A program made the translations under genes and the position numbers. Positions 45,441 through 57,636 of a stretch of 64,000 nt of DNA are shown one piece after another; position 1 is the first letter of the stretch, and the number at the start of each line of letters is the position of its first letter. The notes beneath the pieces were generated by a model. It saw only the letters and a list, made by a program, of their open reading frames with translations, searched no databases and was not told where the DNA came from. The DNA is from Trachythela sp. YZ-2020 (taxonomy: Eukaryota; Cnidaria; Anthozoa; Malacalcyonacea; Clavulariidae). The stretch lies in assembly GCA_016169945.1 (NCBI GenBank), contig JADLSH010000138.1:1353501-1417500 (forward strand), given 5' to 3'.

Positions 45441-47640
45441 TTAAATTCTACAGCATATATATATATCACACATAATATCACATGCTATATTTTGAAACAA
45501 TCGAATCAAAGTAACACTAACACTGTACATGTATTATCTGATTTCAATCAGAATTAGGACTTTCCAATTCCAAAGTCTCATTTTTCTGGGTCCAATATTC
45601 AGGGTCTTTGGCAGGGTTCTCAAAATAAGCCGGCGACCGCCGGAGCTACGGCGGGTGTTACGAGGCTTACCACAGGCTATTTTCTATAAAATATTACTCT
45701 TCATGTGCTGTTTAATCTGTACTTTTCATTGCACTTGTAACATTTAATAATTGGTAAGAGAAATTGGGCTACAATTACAAATACAGAGTGTGCAGGTGAA
45801 CGAGTAGTTTTTGTCAGAAATTTATTTGCTGTTTCCTAACACTTATTGTCATTTTAGCGTCTTTAATGGCACATCTCTTTTCTGACTTTTCAACAAGAAC
45901 ATTGGCCTTTACGGAGACTTACACTACTGTAAAAAGGCTTAGCTGATTACATGAAGCAGAAGGCTGGAGTGACCACACTTGTAATGGCATCAAACTTATC
46001 CCATATTTCAGTCAAATGATTCCTTCATCCGCCTACTTTCTTAACACAGCAGCCTACTTAAAATGACTTTGAAAGCCTTGCTCTGGTACTTAAATTTACT
46101 TTAAAAAAACTGGTCGTATTTAGCCTGCAATGAAAAAATTTAGGCAAATTACAAGATGTTTTTTTCAATCAGACCCTCAGCACATATAAATATTATCAAG
46201 GGTTTAACTTTGAGGTTGGTATCAAGTTCTAAAATTTATACATGGTAGCAAGGTGCTGGTGAAACTATAAATTCCAAACATGCACGTACAACCAACTTAT
46301 ATAATGACCGTCTCGTCATGCTGCTATATTTACCACAATGACGATGGCAGTTGGGTGAATTCTAAAGCAAACCGCAATTAAAGTGAAGATTTGAACTGCA
46401 GTTCAATAAATAAATAATGGATAATTACTTTTGGGTGACACAAACTTGCACCAGGCTGATCTGGGTTATTTTTAAAGATCGGTTACTCCGGTTTCCTTAT
46501 TTCGAGATAACCGACTACCCGAAAAACAGATTCAGAAATTGAAGAAAAATCAGTTCTGTGTGTGTTGAAATAGAAACAAATGAAACATATACGTTTCGTT
46601 AACGTCTCATGCAGATGTAGTATTTCAAAACAATATCCAATCGCCGGCACGATCCGGCACGCCGTCGGAAATTCGCGTGATCCTAGAGTGACTTCTCGTC
46701 TGCACCACTGTTATTGACGGTATTAGGGACTTTATAATATTACTTAATCTACGCGAAAAAAAGAATTAAAACTGGTTTACACACATTAGCAATTGTTTAT
46801 TTGGCTTATCCGCGTCGTAGATTCATGAGTTAATGTTGAGACAGAGCCCAGTTCCCGGCATAATTCATTACGGGTTCTGGCTATTCACTTTCAAATTATA
46901 AATCTTCAATCGTATTTAATATAATTACTGTCTTGCTGACCCAACTTTTACAAAGTCAAGATTCTGTGCAACACTGTCACTGTGAGTCTGTGACGAGCAT
47001 GCTTTTTCTTCACTTTTGTTCTGTTTCTTCCATCAAGCAGAACTTACCAGATCATCCATACTTATCTTGTTGAAATATCAATGCATATACTACATATAAT
47101 GTGATGTTTAACAGCATGTTGTTTAATTTGGCATGTTCGCGTTCATGTTCGTGAAATTTCGCATCAAGGGAACGATACGATAAATGCAAGTGCAATACGA
47201 ACGAGAAACGTGTCGAGATTCCTCACGACAATGCCAGTGGAGTACGCGAAACATTTAATCGCGCGCACGTATTCGTCAAACGTTGGCAGACCCATTCGAA
47301 TGAGTAACGATAGGATATTTATGAGTAGCAAAATTTAAACGCTAGGTTTTAGGACAATTTGCTACCTGCTAGTTTTTACCATGCGTCATTGATTCAAATG
47401 TCATTGATATTTAGGCATTTAACAGGTCAAGTGAATACTATGTAATTAATTGGCGAATCATTTTCACCCTACATGAATCATACTCCCTCGAATTTTGCAT
47501 TTTCTAAATAGTATAGAACATAAAGATGCTGTTGATTTGATGTATAATTTTCATCGTAAAATGTAAATTCCTCATGTTTATAAATAATGCTCGCCCTTCA
47601 GTAGTCCGCCATCTTGAAGAGTCGATTTGAAAGCTAATCG
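45440..47640. other. No recognised features
   Basis: AT-rich sequence with a (AT)n run near 45453. The words GCCGGCGACCGCCGGAGCTA near 45630 suggest a worn repeat. No ORF, tRNA or transposon end could be supported. Confidence 0.45.
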
Positions 47641-47685
47641 CTGATTGGCTGATATAAGCTCGTCGCTGAATGGCTACAAGCTAAC

Positions 47686-47930
47686 ATTACATTACATTAC
47701 ATTACATTACATTACATTACATTACATTACATTACATTACATTACATTACATTACATTACATTACATTACATTACATTACATTACATTACATTACATTAC
47801 ATTACATTACATTACATTACATTACATTACATTACATTACATTACATTACATTACATTACATTACATTACATTACATTACATTACATTACATTACATTAC
47901 ATTACATTACATTACATTACATTACATTAC
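47686..47930 (+). repeat. (ATTAC)49 microsatellite
   Basis: 245 bp of uninterrupted ATTAC units, without a single mismatch. The 164-residue frame over it (LHYIT repeats) is an artefact. Perfect purity implies recent expansion or active slippage. Confidence 0.98.
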
Positions 47931-48124
47931 ATTTACAAGACGATAGCAATATATCTGCATTCGCAGATACAAAAACCGTCCATGACAAAAAAATGGCGGA
48001 CAACTTTGCATTCCGCTATGTTTTCACATACCCGGGTCTAAATATCCGAGCGGAATTAGTACCATCGCACGGCGCTTCGCGCCGGCTCGGGGATTACACC
48101 AAGGTCAGGCACAGGGAATCCAAC

Positions 48125-48283
48125 CAGGGACGTAACTAGACCGATAATTGGGGGGGTGTATATTCATATATTCGTGTTCTGCCCGACGGATTTCTTTTGA
48201 AAGCGATTGTTTTTACGGTATGTAAACATGAATATATGAATATACACCCCCCCCCCCAATTATCGTGTCTAGCTACGTCCCTG
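48125..48283. mobile_element. 159-bp hAT MITE with exact TSD AATCCAAC
   Basis: The ends CAGGGACGTAACTAGAC and GTCTAGCTACGTCCCTG. AATCCAAC lies at 48117-48124 and 48284-48291. The interior is almost fully palindromic (TATTCATATATTCGTG / CATGAATATATGAATA, with G7 and C11 runs). The empty site is present at about 51263-51275 in another copy of the same repeat. Confidence 0.92.
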
Positions 48284-49635
48284 AATCCAACTAAGAACTG
48301 TGACGAGTAGGACTAAATATAGTGTAGTATATTCAAATTATTGGACTTACTTGTATAAATCATAGAGCTTATATGCAGTGAATAGCTTCAAACATTGCTT
48401 CAATTCGAACAATGATCGATAATACGAAATTATTACATGACGTTTCGAGCAAACAACAGCAAGGATTGCGGGCGCTCGAGGGAAGGCGAGGGGCGAAAAG
48501 AAATAGAAAGGGATGAAACACCGATCACGTGAACGTTTCGTGTGCTCCATAAGTAGCCTGTTCTCTCGAAAAATTTCGATACTAGCCAACCCCAGCAACG
48601 CCTACGCGTTGAATTATTAATGTAAATAAACAGGTGTTAATTAGTATTTGAATTCTGTCTTTAAATTTTTATTGAACGTGTACATAATCAAACTCAGAAA
48701 CTTCGTTTTTTGTAAAATAAAAATGTAAAGTCTTATTTGTGAAAAAAAATACAGAAACCAATTTAAAAATGAGGCTCAGATAAAGTTCGTTCTTAAACAT
48801 TTTTTTTGAATATTTTTATGTAACGACTACAATAACGGGTTTTTACAAAAGCAAAACACAATTTACAACTGTCGATATGGCGACACAGCTAGCGCTTGGA
48901 ACTGTTCATACCAACGCAAATAAAAGTGGATTTTCATTTGCATACAGGTATTTACTGTTTTTTGATAAATATTTACCGATTCCAATGCATTCCATAGGCT
49001 TTTTTAAATCGAAGTGTACCCGTAATCGAAGTGCCCGTTAAACGGACTTCGCGAGGCTAAATTTTCGGCACTCCAAATAAACAATAAACCGAACCTTTCA
49101 CGAAGATATAATCACACGCCGAACAATAGCCGAAGGTCGAAATCGGAATTATATACGCACGAATTTACGTCACGAGAACAGGCTACTTATGGAACACATC
49201 TCGCGAAAACGTCAAAGAATGCCCGCTGTTATAAATCCCGGAAAATAGTTTCATCATCTGTTTTTCGGTAATGACCATATTTGTTTATGCAATACATCGT
49301 CTGAATCGTAAAAAAAACACAAAAAATATTAAACGGCTACTTATGGAGCACACGAAACGTTCACGTGATCGGTGTTTCATCCCTTTCTATTTCTTTTCGC
49401 CCCTCGCCTTCCCTCGAGCGCCCGCAATCCTTGCTGTTGTTTGCACGAAACGTCATGTAATAATTTCGTATTACCAATAATTCGCCATGCAAGTGATGCA
49501 ATATTTTCGTTTTGAATCATTGTCCGAATTGAAGCAATGTTTGAAGCTATTCACTGCATAATATAAGCTCTATGATTTATACAAGTAAGTCCAATAATTT
49601 GAATATACTACGCTATATTTAGTCCTAATATTTAG
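48284..49635. mobile_element. Inverted-repeat family F, copy 1
   Basis: The left arm 48292-48575 (CTAAGAACTGTGACGAGTAG ... GGCTACTTATGGAGC-complement) and the right arm 49338-49631 are complements of about 290 bp. They share CAACAGCAAGGATTG and the CGAAACGTC word. The 760-bp centre (48600-49330) encodes nothing recognised. The two false ORFs containing RSRDRCFIPFYFF come from the two arms. Confidence 0.8.
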
Positions 49636-49651
49636 TATTTCAGATACGGTA

Positions 49652-49885
49652 GAGCACCTAGTGCCCAGGTCTTTCCCGACGCGGCCGCAAAATTCATTGT
49701 GGCGCCTAGCTAAGGAGTGATTCTATATTGTATGTTTTCTATGTTGTTTTTTGTTCTTTTTGCTTCGAAGTACTTACTGCATGTTATAATACCAGAAAGG
49801 GCAGGTATCTTATTCTTAGCTGAGAAAAGATTCTCACACAGAATGAATTTTTCTCTCAATCATAGTTGCGATTTGTAAACTGTAT
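49652..49885. repeat. Outer inverted repeat, left partner
   Basis: GGTCTTTCCCGACGCGG, GGCGCCTAGCTAAGGAGTG and TCTTAGCTGAGAAAAGATTC recur inverted at 60345-60538 in the same relative order. The pair brackets about 10.9 kb, including the whole Academ nest. Confidence 0.75.
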
Positions 49886-49889
49886 TCAT

Positions 49890-51255
49890 AAATAGTCTAG
49901 TTATATATATTATTTCAATTACAAGAAAGCGTGAGAAAATTAAAAGCATTACAAACAAATGCGTCCTAATGTGCCCTCGTTTACTATTCTGTCTATAAAC
50001 GCTAGACAATTTTACTTCAAGAGTGTTGTACATTACAGTAAATCAGTCATGATTGACAATCTGTTTTTTATTGTTACATGAGCAAAAAGGTTTGGTGGTT
50101 TTTGCTTTACATTTTAACTGTGGCAAAAAGTTATTCTTCCTTAGGGGTGCAAATTATTCAAGAGGGAGCTAACATTGTACCCAGGGACTTGTGGAGATAA
50201 AATGGCATTATTTCTTTACTATTGCAACTGAATCATGAAAAATCTGGTACCACAGCTGGTCAATGGTGTAGGTTGCAAGTAATATGCACTATGCATTTTA
50301 AAAATACATAGCACACATAAAATTCCAAATGGTAACTTGTTAATTCTGAGTATTTCTTACTTATTGAGAAATTGTGCAACACCCTTTGGTCAAACCCTGA
50401 CAATAGACTTTTCCAAAACATTATTATGTATCAAGGGCTGTTGAGTACTGTAGGATGAAGGGGAGTTGATGAGCAATTAGGCTAGGGCTGCAAATTTGAG
50501 AGGGAAGGGGGCATGGAACAAAACTTGAGCCCTTGTCAAATTAGGTTACCTGAGGACATATTTCCTAGTATGGGTTCTTCACAAAGATAGCACTGCTGCT
50601 TCTGTTTTAAAATTGATGACATCATACTACTTCTACTATATGATATTTACGCTCAAGTAAAAAGAGAGTAGTGCAGCAAGCTAAATCATTTTTTATCAAG
50701 GGATTTTTATGGTTGGATATGGCAAAAGGATCACTCCTTCATACTATCCATAAGTAGAATTATATCAATAAGCAGAATTTGTGGCATTTTTGTTCTAATT
50801 TACACTGGTGAAACTAACTCAGGGCACTCTAGCTTTTGGCAGGGTCGGATCCAGACTGTAGCAACTGTAGCAAATGCTACAGTCAGATTTTCCTGCAAAA
50901 ATATTTTTAATACTGAATGTCGTGATAGTAAAAATTCTTTATAGAAGTTTTCCAGTTTTCTCTATCTTAAAAAAATTAAATTCCGTAGCTTCGACCAGAT
51001 TTCCGCACGTATTTTGTGAGCTACGAATATAAAATTACGTTTTACGCGCTATCTTAACCTGATTTTTACCCGAACAACGCCCGTTTTTAGGGGAAATCAC
51101 CTAAATTTGTTGAACATCGTTGAAAAAGCGTTCAGAAAAGTGGTCTAAATATAGCGATTTATGACGTCAAAATGCTACAGTCAACTGGGGGGCCCAGTTA
51201 CTAAATTTAGCATTTTTGCTCCAGTCAGATGAAGCAAACCAATCACAGTGCTGCA
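49890..51255. other. No genes recognised; possible hAT-like end at about 50840
   Basis: CAGGGTCGGATCCAG at 50838 looks like a hAT end, but no right end or 8-bp duplication was found. The words AATGCTACAGTC appear twice (50872, 51170). Otherwise plain AT-rich sequence. Confidence 0.4.
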
Positions 51256-51654
51256 ATCACAGGGAATCCAACTAAGAACTGTGACGAGTAAGACTAAATA
51301 TAGCGTAGTATATTCAAATGATTGGACTTCATTACTTGTATAAATCATAGAGCTTATATTATGCAGTGAATAGCTTCAAACATTGCTTCAATTCGAACAA
51401 TGATTCAAAACGAACATATTGCATCATTTGCATGGCGAATTATTGATAATACGAATTTATTACATGACGTTTCGAGCAAACAACAGCAAGGATTACGGAA
51501 AATAAATTTTCTTTTCGCCCCTCGCCTTCCCTCGAGGCGAGCGCCCGCAATCCTTGCTGTTGTTTAATAATAATAATTATTAATATATATTAATAATTAT
51601 TATATTAATATATATTAATATATATTAATAATATATTATTAATATTAATATTAA

Positions 51655-52383
51655 CTACTTACTGACTGAGCGTGAGGTCTGTACGGTAAAATATCAAGCT
51701 GAGGTCTTGCTGTATTGACCGAGAGATAGCGAGGTCAATACAGCAAGACCGAGGCTTGATATTTTACCGTACAGACCGAACAGTCGAAGTTAGTAAGTTG
51801 TTTATTATATGGCATTTCAGACAACAAAAAACAATTCTTTTTGCCAAAAATTGGTCACGCGAGGGCAAAGTACAAAGTCCGAAACTCAAAGCCGGTCATT
51901 TTCAAATGTCAAAATAATTTCAATGATACGAATTTGTCTTAGTTTTTTACAAATTTATCTAATCTTAGCTTAGTAAAACTACTCTACAGTACCATTTATA
52001 GAATAAAATATAAAATTAATAGAAAATATAGTGATATTGAGCTATCGGATCAAGGACAAAAACAACTTTGCATGTTCGAAAAAACAAAAATATTCTTGAC
52101 TGTTTTAGTTAAAAAACAACGTAAAATTTACCTTAATATTTCGACTTGAGCCAACAAAACTTGATTTTATCACTTGTAGTTATCCCTTTTCCGTATTTTC
52201 CGTTTATTTTTCATTGTTTTAAATTATTTTTAAGGATTTTTTAATGCTTTTATTGGTTTGAAATGTGTTCAAGTCGTCGCAGGGCAATAAGAATACCGTA
52301 TTGCCCGTGGGCAATACGGGAAAATCCTGCCTCGTCAGCGACCAATCAGATTGCGAGATTCACCAAAACAAGCACTTGCCATA
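51655..52383. repeat. 741-bp repeat R, copy 1 (cut near its end)
   Basis: Starts CTACTTACTGACTGAG and ends GCCATA at the Academ-like insertion. Its last 12 bp are on the other side (57625-57636). It matches 57637-58377 at a constant offset of 5,982 without indels and with about eight substitutions. It holds a 102-bp hairpin at 51676-51777. Confidence 0.93.
51676..51777. other. 102-bp near-perfect hairpin in R
   Basis: GGTCTGTACGGTAAAATATC pairs with GATATTTTACCGTACAGACC. GAGGTCTTGCTGTATTGACC pairs with GGTCAATACAGCAAGACC. The loop is GAGAGATAGCGA. The same structure sits at 57658-57759 in copy 2. Confidence 0.95.
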
Positions 52384-55300
52384 TAGGCCGTTTGCCGTGT
52401 CCCGATATTGTCTATTTTCATTAAGCACGACGTGGAACTGAGCAAAAAATATGTATCTTACTTGTTTAAAGGTCTTTGAGCACAAATCTGCAAATTTCCC
52501 CCAAAATTTCACTGCAGTTTTTCTGTAAAATACGTTCGAAATTTCGCCGAATACATATTAAATTATGTAATAAGGCGCCATATTGAAAACGAAAATGTTT
52601 TGGTGTCGTTATTTGCCATCACTCAGAATGACACCAAACTCGGTCCCAATCTTTTTATGCTACAACCTCTTGATTTTTTTGTCATTCTGGCCTATTGAAT
52701 AAAACAAAGCCAACAATTCAAAAATGTTGTGTAAATCGATATGCATTATTCATTTTGAGGATAAAAAAGGAGATGTTAAAAAATTAACGAAAAGCAGCAT
52801 TGCAAAAATTATTGAGCTTAGAAAGGGATGGCTAGAAGTATCCAAAAGTAGGTCTTCGTTTTCCGAGGTTGCACGCAAGTCGTTTGAATACATTGATAGT
52901 TCTGGTGAATTAAACCCTCCGCACAAAGTCGAGTTTTGTGGCTTCCACCTACCATGTTACAGAAAGTTTACTGACATAACTAAATTGGAAAAAGCAAGAA
53001 AGGCACTAGTTAATGCAAGTCGGAAACGCCCAGCGGAAAACGAAAACGAGAGTGAAGGTGAAATCTGTCCAAAACGCTCTGCACGTCTTCAACAAGAAAA
53101 ACCATCTCAATCATCGAGGTCAAAACATGTACTTCCAGAAATATGTCTGATATGCAAACGTACTGGACCAATTTATATCACCGATCCGGTATTGTTTTAC
53201 TTTTATTTAATACTTTGAAATTTTTACTTTGAAATTTTAGTTATCTTTTTATTCTGTAACTTAACTTAATTACTTAGAGACACAAATCATTTTTTCCCCA
53301 TTTCTTCAAAAGTACTAAATGCTTTCTCTACTGTAATGTTTAGGTGTCTAAGAAGCGCGTGAAACAAGAGCTGTCTGTTGCACAAACCCTTAATGCGGGA
53401 ATTCTGGAGAAATCAGCTACCATAAGAAAAGACGAAAGCATTTTGGTTCATATCGAAGGAAGAGACTGTGTTGCGATTGAGGCCCGATATCATAAACGCT
53501 GTTATCAAATGTAACCAAGATACTGACACGCACATCAAAAATCAAAGGACCTACATTGTATGACAAGGCGTTTGACATGTTTTGCAAGGAGGTAATCGAA
53601 GAACGCATAATCAACGGAGGTGAAGTGTTACTACTTAGCTATTTGTTGAAAAAATTCATCAGCTGTGTCAAATCAATAGAAAAGATTGAAGTGCCTTACC
53701 AAGCAACAAGGTTGAGAAAAAGAATCAAAGATCGCTTTCCTCAAGTTGTATTTCATTCCTCAAGGACAATGAACAAAGGAACTTTGGTCTATTCCGATAC
53801 TATCAATGTTGGCGATGTCGCAGATGACTTACAAGGAAATTGCGGTTGTGACTCCGAAAGTGAAGATGACGACGTTACTCATGATGCCAATACTGACACC
53901 AACATGGCAGTGCACTCTACAATTCAGAAAGGAATGGCAACCCGGGATATGTTTTTCGCTGCATTGGAAATAAGGAAGCTGTTGACCGAATGTAAAGGCG
54001 TTGACGCGAAGTGGCCACCTGATTCCCACGATTTGACTCCAATGCTAGCCCAGCAGTCAATTCCAATACCGTTATATAACTTCTTGTCGTGGAGTCTAGG
54101 ATTTTCCACGGAACCTATTGAAGATCGCAGGGTTGAAGTGAATTCAAGCGAAAATACAAAGATTGTCTCCATCGCGCAAGACATGGTTTATGCTGAATCG
54201 AAGGGTAGGACACAAACGTGTAAATCTTTAGCTCTCGCAATGGCTGTGCGTCAACTGACTGGATCTGTACGACTGTTGAAAATTCTTCACGGTTTAGGTC
54301 ACACCGCTTCTACAGCTACAGTTTATCGTCATGACACTGCACTAGCTTTGGTAAGCAGTTATAGTGAGGACAAAGAATTTCCTATCCCACGAAACATCCG
54401 TCGTGAACAATTTACCACACTAGTATGGGATAACAACGATTTTAGCGAGGAAACCCTTTCTGGCAAAGGGACTACTCATGTGGCAAATGGAATAATCCTT
54501 CAGAACGCAATTTCTGGATGCACGCTTGGAGAAAAAACAACTGTGTCAAAAAAGAAGCGCACAATTAAGCCTCCTGAAATTAATATTGTTCCATATTATA
54601 GCAAGGAAAAGATTTCTCCTATGTTGCAGAACGAAGCTTCACTTGTTCATTTGGAAGAGCATATTCATCATGATGAGCAGATCGCAGGACGGAGCACAGA
54701 CTTTTTGTATAACATCATCAAGAAAAACGCTTCTGAAAGTGGAAAAAGTCTCCCTGGATGGACGGGATTTAACACTCAAATTCAGAAAGACGTTCGAGAT
54801 AAGACCCTGATTGGATACTTACCAGTAATTGATTCACCTGTCACTGACCTCTCAACAATAAATGCACTGCTACGAGTTAGTATGTCCATTGCCAAACGAC
54901 TTGATGTCCCTGAAATCGTGCTGGTTTTCGACGAGGCGATTTATGCGAAGGCCCAAATGATAAGATGGAAGCACGACGACATGCAAAAACGTCTGGTGAT
55001 TCGACTTGGAGATTTCCACACAGTGATGTCATACTGCAGTGCAATTTCTAAGATATATAAAGACGCTGGCTTGCAGGTGAGCTTTATGCCGACTGCCAGT
55101 GATGCGATTTTAGTCGGCTTACTAAAACCGATTTGCGTGATATTGATAATTAAATTCGGTGGAAAATTACACCCCATATGTACAAATAAACTCAGTTCAT
55201 CGTCGAGTGTGTACATTGATGTTCTTATTATTCCTTGTCTGTTTTCAGGATATAATGATAGAATCTGAAATTGTAGCTCTTGGTTCAGTGAAACGAGTCT

Positions 55301-57624
55301 TATCAGGCAAACATTATAATCGCTGCATACACACCCATCTAGCAATCTTTGAAGCCATGGAAAGATTACGTCTAAGCTCTTTTGAGAAATCGCTAACAAC
55401 TGCTGAACGAGCTGTGCTTGATTCAATTAACTATGCATATTCTACGAATCCAGACAACTTTGAAGCGATCAGTTTTGGAAACGATGTAGCAAATATGAAA
55501 ATGATGTACGACAAATTCATCAAAACACGTTGCGCGGAAAGTCCGTTGTTTGCCTTTTGGTCGAATTACATTGAGATGGTGCAGATATTGTTGTTATACA
55601 TACGTGCAACAAGAACATCTGACTGGGACTTACACCTGAGCTCATTAAGGTCCATGATTCCGTGTTTTTTTTCCTGTGATCGCGTGAATTACTCGCGGTA
55701 TTCATCATGCTACTGGTTGGAAATGATGTGTTTGGATCAAACGCATCCATGTAAGTTTCTTGCAAACAATTTTCTTAGGCCTGAATTTCCGTAGTTTTAT
55801 GTAAAAGTTGATGTCTGTTCTGATGGTTCCGTACGCGTGCTCTCAGGGATTGTTCTGCAAACTACCACATCTTAGGTAGCTTCAACATTGATCAATTAAA
55901 AAAAATATTTCTAAGAAGTAATTTCACCGTTCAACAATGAAATATATTTTTCTATTCAATGTTTCAACAGAACGTAATAAAGAGTCCGGACACCGACGTG
56001 TTTTTCATTGCTCTGAATGCTTGCTTGGAAATTTCAGCAGATATTTTCATCGAAATGGGTGTCGGAAACAAACGACGAACATTGTCACTGACGAATATCA
56101 GACATAGCCTTGGTGACTCGTGGTGTAGAGCTTTGATTGGTCTCCATGCACTGTCAGGTAGGAATGTGTATGATTCCATTGTTTAGACAGTTTAACAATG
56201 TATTGATGCATGCAATCAACTCACGCACTTCCAATTCTAAGTATCTGTATCTCTTTGCGCATTCTTACTTCTTAGGATGTGACACAACCAGTGCATTTTA
56301 CGGGAAAGGCAAGGTGACAGCACTAAAGATCGCAAAGCTGAAGGAAAGCCATATCGATACATTTGAAAATCTTGGCAAACATCTAGTTCTTCCTAATGAC
56401 CTTAAAATTGGCGTGTATAATTATGTTTGCCATTTGTACGGGTTCGAAGCATCATCTGATGTGAACAGCATTCGCTAACAGTTATTTAAAGGCGGAAAAT
56501 ACAATGAAGAGTTGTTGCCGCCAAATGAAGACTCGCTTCTGCAACATACACGCCGAGTAAACTATCAATGTTATATTTGGCGCAATGCCGCGCAGCCCAT
56601 TATTGACCTTCCGTCATTTTCTGACCATGGATGGACGCTGGATGATAAAGGCAACATCGAAATTGATTGGATGTCAATACCTGCAGCACCTGAATCGATC
56701 CTTGAACTAGTTAACTGCAAATGTACCAAAGGTTGCGAAAGCAGAAGGTGCTCATGTTTTAAAGCCTCGCTGAAATGCACAGATCTTTGCAAATGTACCG
56801 ATTGTCAAAACAGTAAAAGTTGTGAAGAGGACATCGAGAATGACTCCGATACCTTCAGTTCATGTGACGATTTTAGCTCCGATGACAACAGTGACATCGA
56901 ACCATAAACTATTACATTTGAGGTCAAAAAGTGTTGGCGCACTTGAGGTATAGTACTAAATTTGAAATCTACAAGGACAACTTTTGCACAGGCGTCGTTT
57001 TCGAGCGTTTTCGAGAAATATGATTATATTTCTATCTGCTTCTGAGTGGAAAGAACGAATGAAAACGCTCAAAAACGTTACTGTGTAGATAAGGTCCGAG
57101 ATAGCAGAAAAATAAAGCTTGTAATCTCCAATACCGAATTTAAAGTACTCTTCGCAGACTCGCAGAGAAATACAACGATCTAGAAATATTGCCTTTCCTA
57201 AATATTAAGGAAAACTTCCCTACGTTTCGAACGGTGGACCTTCATGCCCCTCTTCATCAACTTCAATAGTTCATAAATCGGAAAAAATCGCATTTCGAAT
57301 TACATATTCGTAAAGGCAAAAAACAAATTTTCGCTGACCGATAGTACCACGATACGAACATGAATATCATTTTGAGGGATGGTATTTGCTGAAAACGTAC
57401 AAAACAAATTTTCAAAATGGCGCCTGAAGTTTGAGTTTAAAGCAAGATGAGTCGAACTTCAGTCTAATTTTTCTGGAAAACTGCAGGTAAATTTTGGGGG
57501 AAAAGTGCACATATCATATTATGGGCTTTCATAGAGAAAATCTAACTATATCAATTACAGTTCCACGATATGCTTAATGAAATCTTTTTTATGCTCATGT
57601 TTCGCACGCACGGCAAACGGCCTA
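52384..57624. mobile_element. Academ-like DNA transposon, 5.2 kb, TSD ATA
   Basis: The ends TAGGCCGTTTGCCGTG (left) and CACGGCAAACGGCCTA (right) continue as diverged inverted repeats for about 200 bp (TTCATTAAGCA, CGTGGAACTG, TTCCCCCAAAATTT, CTGCAG and GGCGCCAT in the same order). The flanks are ATA. The joined flank GCCATATAATAAATA is found intact at the end of R copy 2, which supports these borders. It carries one multi-exon gene with an XPG-like motif and a CXC cluster. A 3-bp duplication plus an XPG-type nuclease fits the Academ superfamily, but that assignment is my inference. Confidence 0.7.
52724..56907 (+). pseudogene. Academ-like transposase with XPG/FEN-like and CXC motifs, decayed
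   Basis: The predicted exons are 52724-53188, 53344-55076, 55249-55750, 55971-56157 and 56276-56907. All introns are GT-AG. The N-terminus has two Zn-type knots (FCGFHLPCYRKFTD and ICLICKRTG ... RYHKRCYQ). The middle has LVWDNNDFSEETLSGKGTTH, EIVLVFDEAIYAKAQMIRWK and RLGDFHTVMSYCSAISKIYK. The C-terminal part has SPDTDVFFIAL and LHALSG|CDTTSAFYGKGKVTALK, like the acidic site and helix-hairpin of FEN1/XPG. It ends in a CXC-type Cys cluster (CKCTKGCESRRCSCF onward) and an acidic tail. Breaks: a one-base frameshift near 53508, a TAA at 56476-56478, and a phase clash between exons 3 and 4 that suggests a lost exon in 55751-55970. Confidence 0.7.
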
Positions 57625-57636
57625 ATATAATAAATA

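Noticed and set aside
47645..48139. 164-codon ORF with LHYIT repeats
   Set aside because: Pure product of the (ATTAC)n array and adjoining sequence.
48347..49480. Paired ORFs containing RSRDRCFIPFYFF
   Set aside because: They are the two complementary arms of repeat family F read in opposite directions.
50838..51200. Further hAT element starting CAGGGTCGGATCC
   Set aside because: No complementary right end and no 8-bp duplication could be found.
52724..56907. Crypton or KDZ transposase for the 5.2-kb element
   Set aside because: No tyrosine-recombinase R-H-R-Y pattern is visible, and the XPG-like motif plus 3-bp duplication fits Academ better. Not fully excluded.
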